A stretch of DNA of 7,142 bases from Actinomycetota bacterium (GTDB taxonomy: Bacteria > Actinomycetota > Thermoleophilia > Gaiellales > Gaiellaceae). The translations under genes were made by a program, and so were the position numbers. The notes beneath the pieces are model-generated. The model ran no database searches and had not been told where the DNA came from. It was given only the letters and a program-made list of their open reading frames with translations. The stretch lies in the NCBI GenBank assembly GCA_013696595.1, contig JACCYG010000360.1:1-7142 (forward strand), given 5' to 3'. The stretch's first letter is position 1; every line of letters begins with the position of its first letter. Below are positions 6,315 through 7,142 of this stretch, in pieces.

Positions 6315-6320
6315 TAATTT
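6315..6320 (+). promoter_or_regulatory. Probable -10 element of a leaderless promoter for the dehydrogenase gene
   Basis: TAATTT fits the TANNNT -10 pattern and ends 6 bases before the ATG at 6327, so transcription would begin at the A of the start codon. The upstream region has no Shine-Dalgarno sequence, as expected for a leaderless mRNA, a common arrangement in Actinobacteria. It is a short AT-rich island (CTAATTT) in an otherwise very GC-rich stretch. No clear -35 was found; the TTGGAT at 6289-6294 is 20 bases away, which is too far for a standard spacer. The opposite strand of the same island could serve alr. Confidence 0.45.
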
Positions 6321-6326
6321 CCGCAA

Positions 6327-7097
6327 ATGATGAAGGACCGGTCCGTCAGCGTGGACCTGAGCGGACGCCGCGCCCTCGTCACGGGCGCGGCAAGTGGGAT
6401 TGGAGAGGCCTGCGCCCGCCGCCTCGCCGCCGCGGGCGCGGAGGTCACCGTCCTCGACCTCGACGGCGCAGGCGCCGAGGACATCGCCCGGGCCATCGGC
6501 GGCCATGCTATCCAGGCGGATCTGGCCGACCCTGCGGCCCTCGACGCGCTCGAAGTAGGCGACGCGGACATCCTCGTCAACAACGCCGGCTTTCAGCACG
6601 TCGCGGCCTTGCACGAGTTCCCGCCCGAGCGCTTCGCGGCCATGCTCCGCGTGATGGTCGAGGCGCCGTTTCGCCTCGTGCACTCCACGCTGCCGGGGAT
6701 GATCAAACGAGGGTACGGCCGCGTGATCAACATCTCGTCCGTCCACGGCCTGCGCGCGTCCGAGTTCAAGGCCGGCTACATCGCCGCGAAGCACGGACTC
6801 GAGGGGCTCTCGAAGGTCATCGCGCTCGAGGGCGGGCCGCACGGGGTCACCTCGAACTGCATTTGCCCCGCCTTCGTCCGCACGCCGCTCGTCGAGGGCC
6901 AGATCGCGGATCAGGCGCGCACGCACGGGATCTCCGAGGACGAGGTGATCGAGAACGTCATGCTCGTGAAGCCGGTGATCAAGCGGCTCATCGAGCCGGA
7001 GGAGGTAGCCGAGATCGCCGTCTTCCTCTGCACGCCCGAAGCATCGTTCATGAACGGCACTTCGCTTGTCATGGACGGCGGTTGGACGGCCCAGTAG
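6327..7097 (+). CDS. bdhA: D-3-hydroxybutyrate dehydrogenase (SDR family)
   Basis: A classical short-chain dehydrogenase of 256 residues that interconverts (R)-3-hydroxybutyrate and acetoacetate with NAD(H) in the cytoplasm, used in polyhydroxybutyrate or ketone-body turnover. The cofactor motif TGAASGIG is at 19-26, Asp44 after the second strand favours NAD over NADP, and NNAG is at 85-88. The catalytic residues are Ser138, Tyr151 and Lys155. Substrate-carboxylate ligands known from the Pseudomonas fragi enzyme (Gln94, His144, Lys152, Gln196, Trp257) all have counterparts at a constant offset of four: Gln90, His140, Lys148, Gln192 and Trp253. Phe183 replaces Trp187. The stretch from KRLIEPEEVAEI to DGGWTA is typical of this enzyme. 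Either of two adjacent ATGs (6327, 6330) may be used; 6327 fits the leaderless promoter. No poly-hydroxybutyrate or acetoacetate genes are beside it here, so its pathway partners must be elsewhere. Confidence 0.93.
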   Translation: MMKDRSVSVDLSGRRALVTGAASGIGEACARRLAAAGAEVTVLDLDGAGAEDIARAIGGHAIQADLADPAALDALEVGDADILVNNAGFQHVAALHEFPPERFAAMLRVMVEAPFRLVHSTLPGMIKRGYGRVINISSVHGLRASEFKAGYIAAKHGLEGLSKVIALEGGPHGVTSNCICPAFVRTPLVEGQIADQARTHGISEDEVIENVMLVKPVIKRLIEPEEVAEIAVFLCTPEASFMNGTSLVMDGGWTAQ

Positions 7098-7142
7098 CTA
7101 CGACAGCGTCGGGGAGAGCGACTCGATCACGTCGCGGGCGAT
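7098..7142 (-). CDS. C-terminal fragment of an unidentified minus-strand gene
   Basis: On the minus strand the frame entering from the window end reads IARDVIESLSPTLS and then a TAG stop at 7100-7098. All 14 sense codons end in G or C, which matches the real genes here and is not seen in the plus-strand frame starting at the same base. The stop directly abuts the dehydrogenase stop, with no base between, a tail-to-tail arrangement like the other convergent pairs in this window. Too little is present to name a product. Confidence 0.5.
   Translation of the reverse strand: MARDVIESLSPTLS

Noticed and set aside
5344..6330. A 328-residue plus-strand frame opposite alr
   Set aside because: No recognisable domain; alr on the other strand has all catalytic residues across the same bases.
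1..7142. CRISPR arrays, insertion sequences, tRNA or rRNA genes, phage or defence genes
   Set aside because: I saw no regularly spaced repeats, terminal inverted repeats, transposase motifs, tRNA-like cloverleaf or nuclease-type systems on either strand.

Overview
The window is a GC-rich bacterial chromosomal segment with nearly all third codon positions G or C. Gene content and style (non-ATG starts, very tight packing, a poxvirus-like topoisomerase IB, an AUR1-type PAP2 protein, a UPF0104 flippase-like protein) suggest a high-GC Actinomycetota, possibly Thermoleophilia. That placement is inference from general resemblance, not from a phylogenetic marker.

Layout, left to right: the 3' two-thirds of a type IB DNA topoisomerase gene (+, cut by the window start); a 136-bp intergenic stretch with a perfect GC-rich hairpin; a PAP2/AUR1-type membrane phosphatase or phosphotransferase (-); divergently, a UPF0104/LPG-synthase-TM-type membrane protein (+); convergently, with both stop codons inside one CTAG, a PlsC-like acyltransferase carrying a large insertion (-); back to back with its start codon, a thioredoxin-fold redoxin (+); 4 bp from its stop, the end of a two-gene operon on the minus strand, alanine racemase (alr) followed by an overlapping class II CCA-adding-type tRNA nucleotidyltransferase; then, 20 bp from the alr start, a 3-hydroxybutyrate dehydrogenase (+), probably translated from a leaderless mRNA; finally, starting at the next base after its stop, a 14-codon fragment that looks like the C-terminus of another minus-strand gene.

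The genes are mostly housekeeping or envelope functions. Three neighbours (PAP2 protein, flippase-like protein, acyltransferase) could all act on membrane lipids, but they sit on alternating strands and are not one operon. alr (D-alanine for peptidoglycan) and the nucleotidyltransferase (tRNA 3' end) are the only clear co-transcribed pair. The most striking feature is architectural: strand switches at almost every gene boundary, with gaps of 48, 0 and 20 bp at divergent junctions and 136, -4, 4 and 0 bp at convergent ones. I saw no CRISPR array, insertion sequence, tRNA or rRNA gene, phage gene or defence system, and no convincing undescribed multi-gene system.
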